Shown here: piece by piece, positions 25,862 through 35,478 of the stretch
Numbering within the stretch: the first letter of the stretch is position 1
How the letters are laid out: every line of letters begins with the position of its first letter
Origin: an uncultured Ectothiorhodospiraceae bacterium
Lineage (GTDB): Bacteria > Pseudomonadota > Gammaproteobacteria > JAABTG01
Reading direction: 5' to 3'
Assembly (NCBI GenBank): GCA_937867305.1
Contig: CALMKJ010000053.1
Span: forward strand, 1 to 42,038
DNA: 42,038 nucleotides
Program-made: the position numbers and the translations under genes
Notes under the pieces: model-generated
Database searches by the model: none
What the model was told of the DNA's origin: nothing
The model's input: only the letters and a program-made list of their open reading frames with translations

Positions 25862-26187
25862 TTACCAGGGATTTCCTGGCCGGCGGGGTAACTGGCCGAC
25901 GCCGCGGTCGGCGCCGTGGCCTCCCATGACCCCGAAGACTTGCACAGGATTCCGATGTCGCCCGATGCGTCCGCCAACCTCCGGAGAGGCTCGGCAGGCA
26001 GCTCGGCTCGCCGGTACGCCGCCGTCTGCACGCGCGCCCGTCGCGCGCCCCGCGCAGCCGGCACTCGCCCCGCGCGCCCGTCTCCCCCGGACATGCCCTC
26101 CCTCGTGCCAGGCCGTGAGCCGGGCGACGCGGAGTCCTCTTGCCGGTCGGATGCTCGTCGAGCGCCCGACCGAGGGTAAACCGTTTC
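25862..26187 (+). promoter_or_regulatory. rne 5' leader
   Basis: About 326 nt without a convincing gene lie between the predicted rne transcription start and its ATG. E. coli rne has a 361-nt leader through which RNase E controls its own mRNA. Here, short hairpins are visible near the 5' end: CCAGG/CCTGG (25865-25869 with 25875-25879) and GCCGAC/GTCGGC (25895-25900 with 25907-25912). The rest is GC-rich. Autoregulation is inferred from position and length only. Confidence 0.5.
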
Positions 26188-28638
26188 ATGAAACGCATGC
26201 TCATCAATGCCACGCAGCCCGAAGAGCTGCGCGTGGCCCTGGTCGACGGTCAGCGTCTGCACGACCTGGACATCGAGGTGCCTTCCCGTGAGAAGAAGAA
26301 GGCCAACATCTACAAGGGGCGGATCACCCGCCTGGAGCCAAGCCTGGAGGCGGCCTTCGTCGACTACGGAGCGTCCCGGCACGGCTTTCTGCCCCTGAAG
26401 GAGATCGCCCGCAGCTACTTCCTCCAGAAGGACGTCGCCGACCCGGGCCGGATGAAGCTGAACGAGCTCCTCGAGGAGGGGCAGGAGCTCCTGGTCCAGG
26501 TGGACAAGGAGGAACGGGGCAACAAGGGAGCGGCACTCACCACCTTCGTCAGCCTGGCCGGGCGTTACCTGGTCCTCATGCCCAACAACCCGAGGGCCGG
26601 CGGGGTCTCCCGGCGAATCGAGGGAGAGGAGAGGGACGAGTTGCGGGAGTTGCTGAGCAACCTCGACGTTCCCACCGGAATGGGCCTCATCGTGCGCACG
26701 GCCGGCGTGGGCCGCAGCAACGAGGAGTTGCAGTGGGACCTCGACTACTTGTTGCACCTCTGGCGCGCCATCGAAGAGGCGAGCGAGGCGCGCCCGGCGC
26801 CGTTCCTCGTGCACCAGGAAAGCAACATCATCATCCGCGCGATCCGGGATTATTACCGGCAGGACATCAACGAGATCCTGGTCGATGACCCGACGGTCTA
26901 CGAGAACGCCCTCGACTTCATCCGGCACGTGATGCCGGACAACGTGCGCAAGGTCAAGCTCTACCAGGACCCCGTTCCGCTGTTCACGCGCTACCAGATC
27001 GAGAGCCAGATCGAGTCAGCCTACCGGCGCGAGGTGCGGCTGCCCTCCGGCGGCGCCGTGGTCTTCGACCACACCGAGGCCCTCGTGTCGGTCGACATCA
27101 ACTCGGCTCGCGCGACCAAGGGCGCCGACATCGAGGAGACGGCCCTGCAGACCAACCTCGAGGCCGCCGACGAGGTGGCCCGGCAGCTGCGCCTGCGCGA
27201 CCTGGGCGGCCTCATCGTGATCGACTTCATCGACATGACGCCCGCGCGCAACCAGCGGGAGGTGGAGAACCGCCTGAAGGACGCCCTGAAGATCGACCGC
27301 GCCCGTGTCCAGATCGGACGCATCTCCCGATTCGGGCTGCTGGAGATGTCGCGCCAGCGCCTGCGGTCCTCGCTCGGGGAATCCAGTCAGATCGTGTGCC
27401 CGCGCTGCAACGGTCAGGGCACGATCCGCAGCCTCGAGTCGCTCGCCCTCTCCATCCTGCGCATCCTCGAGGAGGAGGCGATGAAGGAGAAGACGGGGCG
27501 GGTGCTGGCACAGGTTCCGGTCGACGTCGCCACGTACCTGCTGAACGAGAAGCGCATGGCCCTCCAGGACGTGGAGAGGCGCCACGAGGTCCACGTCGTC
27601 CTGGTTCCCAATACACGCCTGGAGACCCCCCACTACGACATCCAGCGTGTCCGGGAAGACGAGACCGAGCATGGCGTGTACAGCCAACCGAGCTATCAGT
27701 TGGTGACCCAGCCCGAGGAGACGCCGGAGTTCGTGACCTCGCCGGCGCGGGGCCGCCTGGAAGAGCCTGCGGTAAAGGCCGTGCTTCCGCCGGCACCCAC
27801 TCCGCCGCCGCGGGAACCGGAGGGCGAGACTCGGCCCGGATTCATCCGACGCTTGTGGAGCGCGGTCTTCGGCGGCACCGAGCGCCAGGGCGAGAAAGAG
27901 GGGGAGGAACGGCCCTCTCCGCGCCCGCGGACTCGCGCAGGGGAGCCGCGCCGGGGACGCCAGGACGGTCCCGGCTCACGGGCTGCAGGTGCTCGGCGCG
28001 GGGGGCGTCAGCGTCCGCCGCGTGGCGGGGAGTCCGTGCGGGACAATCCGCCCACCCGTGAGGCTGCCCCCGCCCGGGAGCGAGAGCGGGAGGTCGCGCC
28101 CCCGCGGGAAACGGCCTCCACGCGCGAGTCCCCGGTCCGAAGGGAGCGGGAACGAGCGGCCCCACCACCACGGCCGACCGCGCCGGAGGCCGTTGCGGGT
28201 GCCGCGCCCGAGCGCAGCCTCGACGCCGAGGAGCAGGTGGAGCTCGAGCTCGCTCCGGCCCCGGAGGCCACGGCAGGGGAAGGCGGACAGGTTGAAAGGG
28301 CCGCGGAGACCGGGCGCCCGCCACGCTCTCACCGGGGCAGCCGCCGCGGGCGTGGCCGCCGTCGCGTCGAGGGTGCGACTCCTGGCGCACCGACGCCCGA
28401 TGTCGCTCCGGCCGGCAGCGGTGAGGCAGAGGCTGCAGCACCCCGTCCCCTTCCGGCCGAGCGGCCTGCTCGTCCGGTGAGGGAGGCCCAGGGTGAGCCG
28501 GCCGCGCCCCCCGCACGGGCGGAATCCGCGCCACCTCCGTCCGCCCCCGTGGAACGAAGCGCCACCTCCGAGGGATCCGGCACACCCTCCGGGGTGGCAT
28601 CCTCCAGCCCGGATCGCTCTCCGGAATCGGGGGACTGA
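26188..28638 (+). CDS. rne: ribonuclease E
   Basis: The endonuclease that starts most mRNA decay and processes rRNA and tRNA, membrane-associated and the core of the degradosome. The 816-residue protein begins [21 protein letters not shown]. It has an S1 domain at about 37-120 and catalytic Asp303 (VSVDINSAR) and Asp346 (IVIDFIDM). The zinc link CPRC has Cys404 and Cys407, all at E. coli numbering. The small domain ends near residue 510. From about 530 on, the chain is low-complexity, rich in Arg, Pro, Glu and Ala, with several RG/RR clusters that could bind RNA. This tail is shorter than in E. coli (1061 residues in total). The start at 26188 follows GAGGGT. Confidence 0.97.
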   Translation: MKRMLINATQPEELRVALVDGQRLHDLDIEVPSREKKKANIYKGRITRLEPSLEAAFVDYGASRHGFLPLKEIARSYFLQKDVADPGRMKLNELLEEGQELLVQVDKEERGNKGAALTTFVSLAGRYLVLMPNNPRAGGVSRRIEGEERDELRELLSNLDVPTGMGLIVRTAGVGRSNEELQWDLDYLLHLWRAIEEASEARPAPFLVHQESNIIIRAIRDYYRQDINEILVDDPTVYENALDFIRHVMPDNVRKVKLYQDPVPLFTRYQIESQIESAYRREVRLPSGGAVVFDHTEALVSVDINSARATKGADIEETALQTNLEAADEVARQLRLRDLGGLIVIDFIDMTPARNQREVENRLKDALKIDRARVQIGRISRFGLLEMSRQRLRSSLGESSQIVCPRCNGQGTIRSLESLALSILRILEEEAMKEKTGRVLAQVPVDVATYLLNEKRMALQDVERRHEVHVVLVPNTRLETPHYDIQRVREDETEHGVYSQPSYQLVTQPEETPEFVTSPARGRLEEPAVKAVLPPAPTPPPREPEGETRPGFIRRLWSAVFGGTERQGEKEGEERPSPRPRTRAGEPRRGRQDGPGSRAAGARRGGRQRPPRGGESVRDNPPTREAAPAREREREVAPPRETASTRESPVRRERERAAPPPRPTAPEAVAGAAPERSLDAEEQVELELAPAPEATAGEGGQVERAAETGRPPRSHRGSRRGRGRRRVEGATPGAPTPDVAPAGSGEAEAAAPRPLPAERPARPVREAQGEPAAPPARAESAPPPSAPVERSATSEGSGTPSGVASSSPDRSPESGD

Positions 28639-28682
28639 GACCGACGAAACCGGCAGGCAGGCGGCCGCGAATCAACCGTGCA

Positions 28683-28709
28683 GCGGGCCTGGCGTCACGC
28701 CGGGCCCGC
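28683..28709 (+). terminator. strong hairpin after rne
   Basis: A 12-bp stem (28683-28694 with 28698-28709, one G-T pair) closes on a TCA loop, 44 nt past the rne stop and before the convergent acpS. There is no T tract. A smaller hairpin, GCCCC-TCA-GGGGC at 28764-28776, overlaps the acpS stop. Together they probably separate the converging transcripts. Confidence 0.5.
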
Positions 28710-28768
28710 CCTGCCCGTCGTCTCGGAGGGACCCCCAGCCCATATCGCCCAACTGTCCCGAAGGCCCC

Positions 28769-29167
28769 TCAGGGGCTGGTGCTCCGGGGCTGCCTCAGGA
28801 GCGTCACGAAGGCAACGGCCAGGTCTTCCTCGTCCGCGAGACTGAGGTGACTCTCGGCGACACCGCGCGCGTCGAGCAGACCCTGGGCCACGGCGGAAAA
28901 AACGAGATACGGCCGTCCCAGCGGGTCATGGCGCACCCCGATGTCGCGCGGGCCGACGCCGAAGCGGAAACCGGTCCCGAGGGCCTTGACCAGGGCCTCC
29001 TTGGCGGCGAAACGCTTGGCCAGGAACGGCGCGGAGCGGCGCCTGGCCGGCAGCTCCTCCAGTTCCTCCCCCGTCAGGATGCGTTGCGGGAAACGCCCTC
29101 CGAATCGGTCCACGATCGACTGCATCCGCGAGACCCGCACGACGTCCACGCCAATGCCCAGGATCAC
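28769..29167 (-). CDS. acpS: holo-ACP synthase
   Basis: Attaches 4'-phosphopantetheine from CoA to the acyl carrier protein. The 132-residue protein has the N-terminal [12 protein letters not shown] with Asp8 and the metal-binding Glu57 in [30 protein letters not shown] near the end is also typical. It starts at a GTG at 29167 that overlaps the pdxJ stop. It is the last gene of the long minus-strand series, a position also seen in E. coli. Its substrate AcpP is encoded about 21 kb away. Confidence 0.95.
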   Translation of the reverse strand: MILGIGVDVVRVSRMQSIVDRFGGRFPQRILTGEELEELPARRRSAPFLAKRFAAKEALVKALGTGFRFGVGPRDIGVRHDPLGRPYLVFSAVAQGLLDARGVAESHLSLADEEDLAVAFVTLLRQPRSTSP

Positions 29168-29919
29168 CGCCGGGCCTCCCGCATCAGGCGCTTCATCTCA
29201 CGCACCGCCTCACCGATGCCGGTGAAGAGCGCCCGCGCGATGATGGCGTGCCCGATGTTCAGTTCGCACACCTCGCGAATGGCGGCGACCGCCTGGACGT
29301 TCTGGTAGTTCAGGCCGTGCCCCGCGTTCACCTGCAGGCCAGCGGATCGGGCAGTGGCGACCACGCTTTCGATACGGGCGAGCTCCCGGGCTCGCTCGGT
29401 GCGGTCCCGGGCGTCGGCGAACCTCCCGGTGTGCACCTCGACGACGGGGGCTCCGGCCTCCAGGGACGCCTCGACCTGGCGCGGGTCCGGGTCGATGAAG
29501 AGCGACGTGCGCACTCCCGCCGCCGCCAGGCGCTGGCAGGCGTCGCGCACCGCCGCGAGGTTTCCCGCGACGTCGAGCCCACCCTCGGTCGTCAGTTCCT
29601 CGCGGCGCTCCGGCACGAGGCAACAATCGGCCGGGCGGATTCGCTCGGCCACCGCGAGGCCGTCGGCGGTGACGGCCATCTCCAGGTTCATCCGGGTCAG
29701 CAGGACCTCCCGCAGGATCTCCAGGTCGCGCACCTGGATGTGCCGCCGATCCTCGCGCAGATGAACGGTGACTCCGTCGGCCCCGGCGAGCTCTGCGTCG
29801 ATCGCCGCCTGGACCGGGTCCGGATAGCGCGTCCCCCGGGCCTGGCGAAGGGTCGCCACGTGGTCGACATTCACACCCAGCAGGATCTCGTCCCTCTCCG
29901 ACACCGCTTCTCCCCCCAT
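29164..29919 (-). CDS. pdxJ: pyridoxine 5'-phosphate synthase
   Basis: Condenses 1-deoxyxylulose 5-phosphate with 3-amino-2-oxopropyl phosphate to make pyridoxine phosphate. The 251-residue TIM-barrel protein has [19 protein letters not shown] near the start, [15 protein letters not shown]-type [16 protein letters not shown] and NAGHGLNY. The ATG at 29919 lies 5 nt after recO; a GTG five codons in is another possible start. The recO-pdxJ-acpS order is standard for gammaproteobacteria. Confidence 0.96.
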   Translation of the reverse strand: MGGEAVSERDEILLGVNVDHVATLRQARGTRYPDPVQAAIDAELAGADGVTVHLREDRRHIQVRDLEILREVLLTRMNLEMAVTADGLAVAERIRPADCCLVPERREELTTEGGLDVAGNLAAVRDACQRLAAAGVRTSLFIDPDPRQVEASLEAGAPVVEVHTGRFADARDRTERARELARIESVVATARSAGLQVNAGHGLNYQNVQAVAAIREVCELNIGHAIIARALFTGIGEAVREMKRLMREARR

Positions 29920-29924
29920 GCGCC

Positions 29925-30638
29925 TTACGAATCTCGTCCCTCGCCGGGTCTCCGAAAGAGGGACCGGCTCTCCAGCGGGCGGTCTCCCAGATAGTGCTGG
30001 AGCACGTAGCGCATGAGCTGCTTGGCCTCCCGCGCCGAGCGCCGGTCACCGACCCGTTCTTCGGCCACCGCCAGCAGGGTGGCCCCCCGAACCGTCACAC
30101 CGTCACCACTCGAGTCGCCGGGGATGGCCCCCGTCTCCACCTGGTAGCGGTAGGTGCCCTCGGGGTCGAGCGGGTTCCCGGTGCAGTCGGCGCCACCGAG
30201 GACCAGGCCGTAGCCGAGAGAGCCCAGGAGCCGCTTCTCGAAGACCCGCAGGACCCCCTCCTCCCCCTCGTGCCGGGCCAGGCGGGCCAGGGCCTCCGCA
30301 TACGCGTCGTAGATCGCGGGGTGGGGGTCGAGCCGGGGCAGCAGCCGGATCAGGAGCTCGTTCAGGTAGAAGCCTGAGAGAAGCGCCCGGCCGGGAAGCG
30401 TTCCAACCCCTGCGCCCTCCGCACCGGTCAGGGACATCAACTCCTGCTGCCCGCTCCAGGAGAGGAGCAGCGGTACGAACGGCTGCAGCGTCCCCCTCAG
30501 GCGAGAGCGATCCCCCTGGGCCCCGCGCGCCACGAGGCCGACCCGGCCATGTTCCCGCGTGAGCGCCTCGACCAGCAGGCTCGTCTCCCGATAAGGCCTG
30601 CGGTGCAGGACGTAGGCCGGCTCGAGCTGAGCGCGCAT
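29925..30638 (-). CDS. recO: DNA repair protein RecO
   Basis: Works with RecF and RecR to load RecA on gapped DNA and anneals SSB-coated strands. The 237-residue protein has an N-terminal OB-fold ([17 protein letters not shown], then [12 protein letters not shown]) and a helical C-terminal domain with [13 protein letters not shown]. One cysteine (GADC) remains where some families have a zinc site, so zinc binding is unlikely. It sits between era and pdxJ with gaps of 5-7 nt. Confidence 0.94.
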   Translation of the reverse strand: MRAQLEPAYVLHRRPYRETSLLVEALTREHGRVGLVARGAQGDRSRLRGTLQPFVPLLLSWSGQQELMSLTGAEGAGVGTLPGRALLSGFYLNELLIRLLPRLDPHPAIYDAYAEALARLARHEGEEGVLRVFEKRLLGSLGYGLVLGGADCTGNPLDPEGTYRYQVETGAIPGDSSGDGVTVRGATLLAVAEERVGDRRSAREAKQLMRYVLQHYLGDRPLESRSLFRRPGEGRDS

Positions 30639-30645
30639 GGGAAGA

Positions 30646-31551
30646 CTATCCGTCGTACCCCAACTGCCGCAGGGCCCGATCGTCGTCCGACCACCCCTCC
30701 CTGACCTTCACCCAGAGACCCAGATGGACCCGCTTCTCGAGCATGCGCTCGATGTCCGCGCGCGCCTCCGAGCCCACCGCCTTCAACATCTTGCCCTCGG
30801 CCCCGATGACGATGGCCTTCTGGCCGGGCTTCTCGACCCAGATGACGGCGTCAATCGTCGTCGTCGCGCCCTCCTCCGAGAAGCGCTCGATCTCGACCGT
30901 CAGACGGTAAGGGACCTCCTGCCCCAGCCGGCGCATCAGCTTCTCACGGATGATCTCCCCCGCGAGGAAACGCTCGCTGCGGTCCGTCACCTGGTCCTCG
31001 GAGAAGAGTGGCGCGGACTCCGGCAGGCGACGGCCCACCTCACGCTCCAGCACGTCGAGCTGGAGGCCCGCGCGGGCCGACACCGGGATGACCTCCGCGA
31101 AGGAGCCACGTGTGCCCAGCTCCGCCAGATAGGGCAGCAGGTCCTCCTTTCGCTGGACCCGGTCCACCTTGTTGACGGCCACAATCACCGGGACGTGGAG
31201 GTCACGCAGCCGGTCCGCGACCAGCGCGTCATCCTTGCTCCACCGCAGGGCCTCGACCACGAAGACCACGAGGTCCACCTCCTGTAGCGCCCCCAGGGCT
31301 GCGCGGCTCATGGCCCGATCGATGGCACGGCCCTTGCCCCCGTGCAGACCCGGCGTGTCGACGTAGACGGCCTGGGCACCCCCCGTCGTCTTGATGCCGA
31401 TGACCCGGTGGCGGGTCGTCTGGGGCTTGGAGGACGTGATACTGACCTTCTGCCCGACCAGGTGGTTGAGCAGGGTCGACTTGCCCACGTTCGGGCGCCC
31501 GACGATGGCCACGAACCCACACCGTGTCCCCCCCCTGCCGTCCGTGTCCAT
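30646..31551 (-). CDS. era: GTPase Era
   Basis: Binds the 3' end of 16S rRNA and assists 30S assembly. The 301-residue protein has G1 GRPNVGKS at 18-25, G3 DTPGLH, G4 NKVD, and a C-terminal KH domain with IVIGAEGKMLKAVG. The ATG at 31551 gives the usual length; the open frame running upstream to 31896 lies in rnc. It follows rnc by 20 nt, the conserved rnc-era pair. Confidence 0.96.
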   Translation of the reverse strand: MDTDGRGGTRCGFVAIVGRPNVGKSTLLNHLVGQKVSITSSKPQTTRHRVIGIKTTGGAQAVYVDTPGLHGGKGRAIDRAMSRAALGALQEVDLVVFVVEALRWSKDDALVADRLRDLHVPVIVAVNKVDRVQRKEDLLPYLAELGTRGSFAEVIPVSARAGLQLDVLEREVGRRLPESAPLFSEDQVTDRSERFLAGEIIREKLMRRLGQEVPYRLTVEIERFSEEGATTTIDAVIWVEKPGQKAIVIGAEGKMLKAVGSEARADIERMLEKRVHLGLWVKVREGWSDDDRALRQLGYDG

Positions 31552-31571
31552 CGACCGCTCGCCCCTGCCCT

Positions 31572-32279
<708 letters not shown>

Positions 32280-32286
32280 GTTCGTT

Positions 32287-32670
32287 CTACGGGCGGCTGA
32301 CCTCCTTGTCCCAGTCGGCGAGAATCGAGAGATTCCCCACCAGCGGCGCGAGCGTCTGGTACTGCATGCGGATGACGGTTCGCCCGTTGCCCTTCTCCAC
32401 CGTGAGGGAATCCTTGACCTTTTCCTCACTGTCGAAGCGGTCCACGTCATCGATGCTCATGCGCGCCACGAACCTCTTGACGATCTCGGCGCGGCTGCTC
32501 TCTGCCGTGGACGGGTCGCGAATGATCGAGCTGAGGGCCTGGTCGATCTTGAAGCTCTCCGTATACAGGGGCACGAGCCGCAGCACGAAGAGGACCCCGA
32601 AGGCCAGGACCACGAGCGTCAGGACCCAGCCGATCACTGTCATGCCCATCTGTTTACGCAGCGTATTCAT
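32287..32670 (-). CDS. DUF4845 family membrane protein
   Basis: A 127-residue protein of unknown function, regularly encoded between lepB and rnc in gammaproteobacteria. The start RKQMGMTVIGWVLTLVV looks like the N-terminus of a pilin-type or type II membrane segment, with a helix at about 12-32; the remaining 95 residues would be periplasmic. No enzymatic motif is seen. The neighbours suggest a role near export or the membrane, but this is only inference. Confidence 0.85.
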   Translation of the reverse strand: MNTLRKQMGMTVIGWVLTLVVLAFGVLFVLRLVPLYTESFKIDQALSSIIRDPSTAESSRAEIVKRFVARMSIDDVDRFDSEEKVKDSLTVEKGNGRTVIRMQYQTLAPLVGNLSILADWDKEVSRP

Positions 32671-32719
32671 GTCGTCCTCCGATGCATCCCGAGCGCGGTC
32701 GTCCGCGCCTCGCCACGGG

Positions 32720-33514
32720 TTACCGAACGGGGTTTCCGACCCGGTCGAGGTTGAATTCCCCGCCCGCCCAGTCCCAACTGAACCAGATGAGGAAGGCCTT
32801 TCCGATGAGGTTGGCGTCCGGCACCGTGCCCCAGTACCGGCTGTCGCGGCTGTTGTCCCGATTGTCTCCCATCACGAAGTAGTGGCCGTCCGGCACCACC
32901 ATCTCCCCCTCCACCGAGGGTGCGGACGGCTGCACCAGGATCTCGTGGGCCACCGGCTGGAGCGCCTCGCGACGAACGTCCGCGCCGGTCATCACGGCAC
33001 CCGATCCGCTCCCTCGATAGCTTCCGGCGGGCACCTGGGGCACTTCCTTGCCGTTTACGTACAGGGTCTTGTGGAAGTAGCCGATGCGGTCCCCGGGTAG
33101 ACCGACGACCCGTTTGATGAAGGGCACGGAGGGGTCTTCCGGGTAGCGGAACACCACGATATCGCCCCGCTGCGGAGCACCGATCTCGACGATCTTGCGG
33201 TCCACGACCGGCAGCCGGATCCCATAGGTGAATTTGTTCACCAGGATGAAGTCCCCGATGAGCAGGGTGGGCAGCATGGACCCGGACGGGATGCGAAACG
33301 GCTCGACCAGGAACGACCGCAGGAGCAGAACGGCCAGGAAGATGGGAAAGAACGAGCGGGCGTACTCGAAGAGACGGGGCCGCGGCGGCATCGGCTTGCC
33401 GCTCGCTTCGGCCTTGCGGCGCCGCGCAGGCGCGAACAACACGGCGTCGAGCAGCCAGAGAACGCCACTCGCCAGAACAAAACCGAACAGCAACGTCGCG
33501 AAATCGATCTTCAT
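32720..33514 (-). CDS. lepB: signal peptidase I
   Basis: Removes signal peptides from exported proteins at the outer face of the inner membrane. The 264-residue protein has two N-terminal membrane helices (about 5-27 and 54-70), the catalytic Ser79 in [14 protein letters not shown], Lys134 in [11 protein letters not shown] and the [14 protein letters not shown] box. The ATG at 33514 overlaps the lepA stop as ATGA, and the gene follows lepA as in E. coli. Confidence 0.96.
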   Translation of the reverse strand: MKIDFATLLFGFVLASGVLWLLDAVLFAPARRRKAEASGKPMPPRPRLFEYARSFFPIFLAVLLLRSFLVEPFRIPSGSMLPTLLIGDFILVNKFTYGIRLPVVDRKIVEIGAPQRGDIVVFRYPEDPSVPFIKRVVGLPGDRIGYFHKTLYVNGKEVPQVPAGSYRGSGSGAVMTGADVRREALQPVAHEILVQPSAPSVEGEMVVPDGHYFVMGDNRDNSRDSRYWGTVPDANLIGKAFLIWFSWDWAGGEFNLDRVGNPVR

Positions 33515-35307
33515 GTCTTCTTCCCGACCTGCAGGACGGCGAGAAACGCCTCCTGCGGGATTTCGATCTTGCCGAATTGCTTCATCCTGCGCTTACCCGC
33601 CTTCTGCTTCTCCAGCAGCTTGCGCTTGCGGGTCACGTCTCCACCGTAGCACTTTGCCGTGACGTTCTTGCGCAGGGCCTTCACCGACTGGCGGGCCACG
33701 ATATGGGACCCGATCGCCGCCTGGATTGCGACCTCGTACATCTGGCGCGGGATGATCTCCTGCATGCGCTCGCAGAGGTCTCGCCCGCGCGCGTACGCCT
33801 GGTCGCGGTGCACGATGATGGAAAGGGCGTCCACCCGCTCGCCGTTCACCAGGATGTCGAGCTTCACGAGGTCCGCAGCCTGGAAACGGACGAAGTGGTA
33901 ATCCAGCGACGCGTAACCCCGGCTGAGCGACTTGAGCCGGTCGAAGAAGTCGAGCACGACTTCGCTCAGAGGCAGCTCGTACACCAACGAGACCTGCCGG
34001 CCGAGATATTGCAGCGAGCGCTGCACGCCCCGTTTCTCGATGCAGAGATTGATGACGTTGCCGAGATGCTCGGGCGGCATCAGCATATTCGCCTGAACTA
34101 TCGGCTCCCGAATCTCTGCCATGCGGTTCGCCGCGGGAAGGTCCGCCGGGTTCTCCACGCGCAGGGTCTCGCCCCCGGTGGTGACCACCTCGTAGACGAC
34201 CGTCGGCGCCGAGGTGATCAGGTCCAGATCGTACTCGCGCTCGAGCCGCTCCTGGACGATGTCCATGTGCAGCAGCCCGAGGAAACCACAGCGGAACCCG
34301 AAACCGAGCGCCTGGGAGTTCTCCGGCTCGTACTGGAGTGCGGAGTCGTTCAGGCGCAGCTTGCCGAGCGCCTCGCGAAAGGGCTCGTAATCCGCGGAAT
34401 CGACCGGGAAGAGGCCAGCGAAGACCTGGGGCTTCACGGCCTTGAAACCGGGGAGCGGCGTCTGCGCCGGGCGGCGGTCGTCGGTGATGGTGTCCCCAAC
34501 CGGCGCCCCGTGGATGTCCTTGATGCCCGCGACCAGGAACCCGACCTCACCCGTCTCGAGGACCGTCCGGTCTCGCGGCTTCGGCGTGAAGATTCCGAGC
34601 TTTCCGACCTCACCCGAGAAGCCGGTCGCCATGACCCGCACGCGCTGACCGGCGGTCACCCGCCCGTCGACGACACGAATGAGCGAAACGACGCCCAGGT
34701 AGTTGTCGAACCAGGAATCCACGATGAGTGCCTTGAGCGGGCCATCGGGGTTGCCCGCGGGAGGCGGGATCCGCACGAGGAGGGCCTCGAGCAGGTCCGG
34801 CACGCCCTCGCCGGTCTTGGCGCTCACGCGCAGGGCGTTCTGCGCCTCGATCCCGATGATCTCTTCGATCTCCTGGATGACTCGCGCCGGCTCCGCGGAG
34901 GGCAGGTCGATCTTGTTGAGCACGGGCACCACTTCCAGGCCCTGCTCGATCGCGGTGTAGCAGTTGGCGACGCTCTGCGCCTCCACGCCCTGAGCGGCGT
35001 CGACGACGAGCAAGGCCCCCTCGCAGGCGGCAAGCGATCGGGAGACCTCATAGGAGAAATCCACGTGGCCCGGGGTGTCGATGATGTTCAGTTCGTACAC
35101 CCGGCCGTCGCGCGCCTTGTAGCTGAGCGTCACGCTCTGGGCCTTGATCGTGATGCCCCGCTCCCGCTCGAGGTCCATCGAGTCGAGAACCTGCTCCGCC
35201 ATCTCCCTCTGGCTGAGCCCACCGCACGTCTCGATCAGGCGATCGGCAAGGGTCGACTTGCCGTGATCGATATGGGCGATGATGGAGAAGTTTCGAATGT
35301 GATCCAT
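33511..35307 (-). CDS. lepA: elongation factor 4 (LepA)
   Basis: A ribosome-bound GTPase that affects initiation and elongation under stress. The 598-residue protein has G1 [10 protein letters not shown]3 DTPGHVDF, G4 NKID, an EF-G-like core and the LepA C-terminal domain ending in [18 protein letters not shown]. The ATG at 35307 gives [18 protein letters not shown], the family start. The frame is open further upstream but is not conserved there. There is no ribosome site before the ATG: the bases are a terminator-like hairpin and T tract ending 8 nt upstream. It follows the degP operon but is separated by that hairpin and another one. Confidence 0.95.
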   Translation of the reverse strand: MDHIRNFSIIAHIDHGKSTLADRLIETCGGLSQREMAEQVLDSMDLERERGITIKAQSVTLSYKARDGRVYELNIIDTPGHVDFSYEVSRSLAACEGALLVVDAAQGVEAQSVANCYTAIEQGLEVVPVLNKIDLPSAEPARVIQEIEEIIGIEAQNALRVSAKTGEGVPDLLEALLVRIPPPAGNPDGPLKALIVDSWFDNYLGVVSLIRVVDGRVTAGQRVRVMATGFSGEVGKLGIFTPKPRDRTVLETGEVGFLVAGIKDIHGAPVGDTITDDRRPAQTPLPGFKAVKPQVFAGLFPVDSADYEPFREALGKLRLNDSALQYEPENSQALGFGFRCGFLGLLHMDIVQERLEREYDLDLITSAPTVVYEVVTTGGETLRVENPADLPAANRMAEIREPIVQANMLMPPEHLGNVINLCIEKRGVQRSLQYLGRQVSLVYELPLSEVVLDFFDRLKSLSRGYASLDYHFVRFQAADLVKLDILVNGERVDALSIIVHRDQAYARGRDLCERMQEIIPRQMYEVAIQAAIGSHIVARQSVKALRKNVTAKCYGGDVTRKRKLLEKQKAGKRRMKQFGKIEIPQEAFLAVLQVGKKT

Positions 35308-35315
35308 GCAAACGG

Positions 35316-35340
35316 AAAAAGGGCGCCATGGACGCCCTTT
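35316..35340 (-). terminator. intrinsic terminator-like hairpin directly before lepA
   Basis: On the minus strand AAAGGGCG (35340-35333) pairs with CGCCCTTT (35325-35318) around a TCCATGG loop, and the T run goes on to 35316, then CCGTTTG. It is the only hairpin with a U tract that I found in the window. It ends 8 nt before the lepA ATG, so it lies in the lepA leader instead of after a gene. A further inverted repeat joins 35339-35349 with 35401-35411 (one mismatch) and touches the base of this stem, so the two could compete. Confidence 0.6.
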
Positions 35341-35423
35341 CCCCGGTCTCTCGTGCTCAGACCGCTCTTCCGGCGCTGTCCCGCGGCCCGGCGAAGGACC
35401 AGACCCGGGAAGTGTAACCCAGG

Positions 35424-35456
35424 GGCCCGCCACCGGAAAGGCTCCGGCGGCGGGCC
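35424..35456 (-). terminator. long hairpin after degP
   Basis: A 14-bp stem (35424-35437 with 35443-35456, one mismatch on DNA that is a G-U pair in minus-strand RNA) with a 5-nt loop lies 22 nt past the degP stop. No U tract follows. A weak -10-like TACACT for lepA is at 35411-35416 on the minus strand. The stem probably ends or protects the rpoE-degP mRNA. Confidence 0.5.
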
Positions 35457-35478
35457 AGGGAAGGTGCCCCTGCCGCGC

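Noticed and set aside
25916-26179. 87-codon open frame inside the rne leader, ending shortly before the rne ATG
   Set aside because: Composition (Arg, Ala, Pro, Ser) is that of random GC-rich sequence and there is no clear ribosome site; a regulatory leader peptide cannot be excluded but is unsupported.
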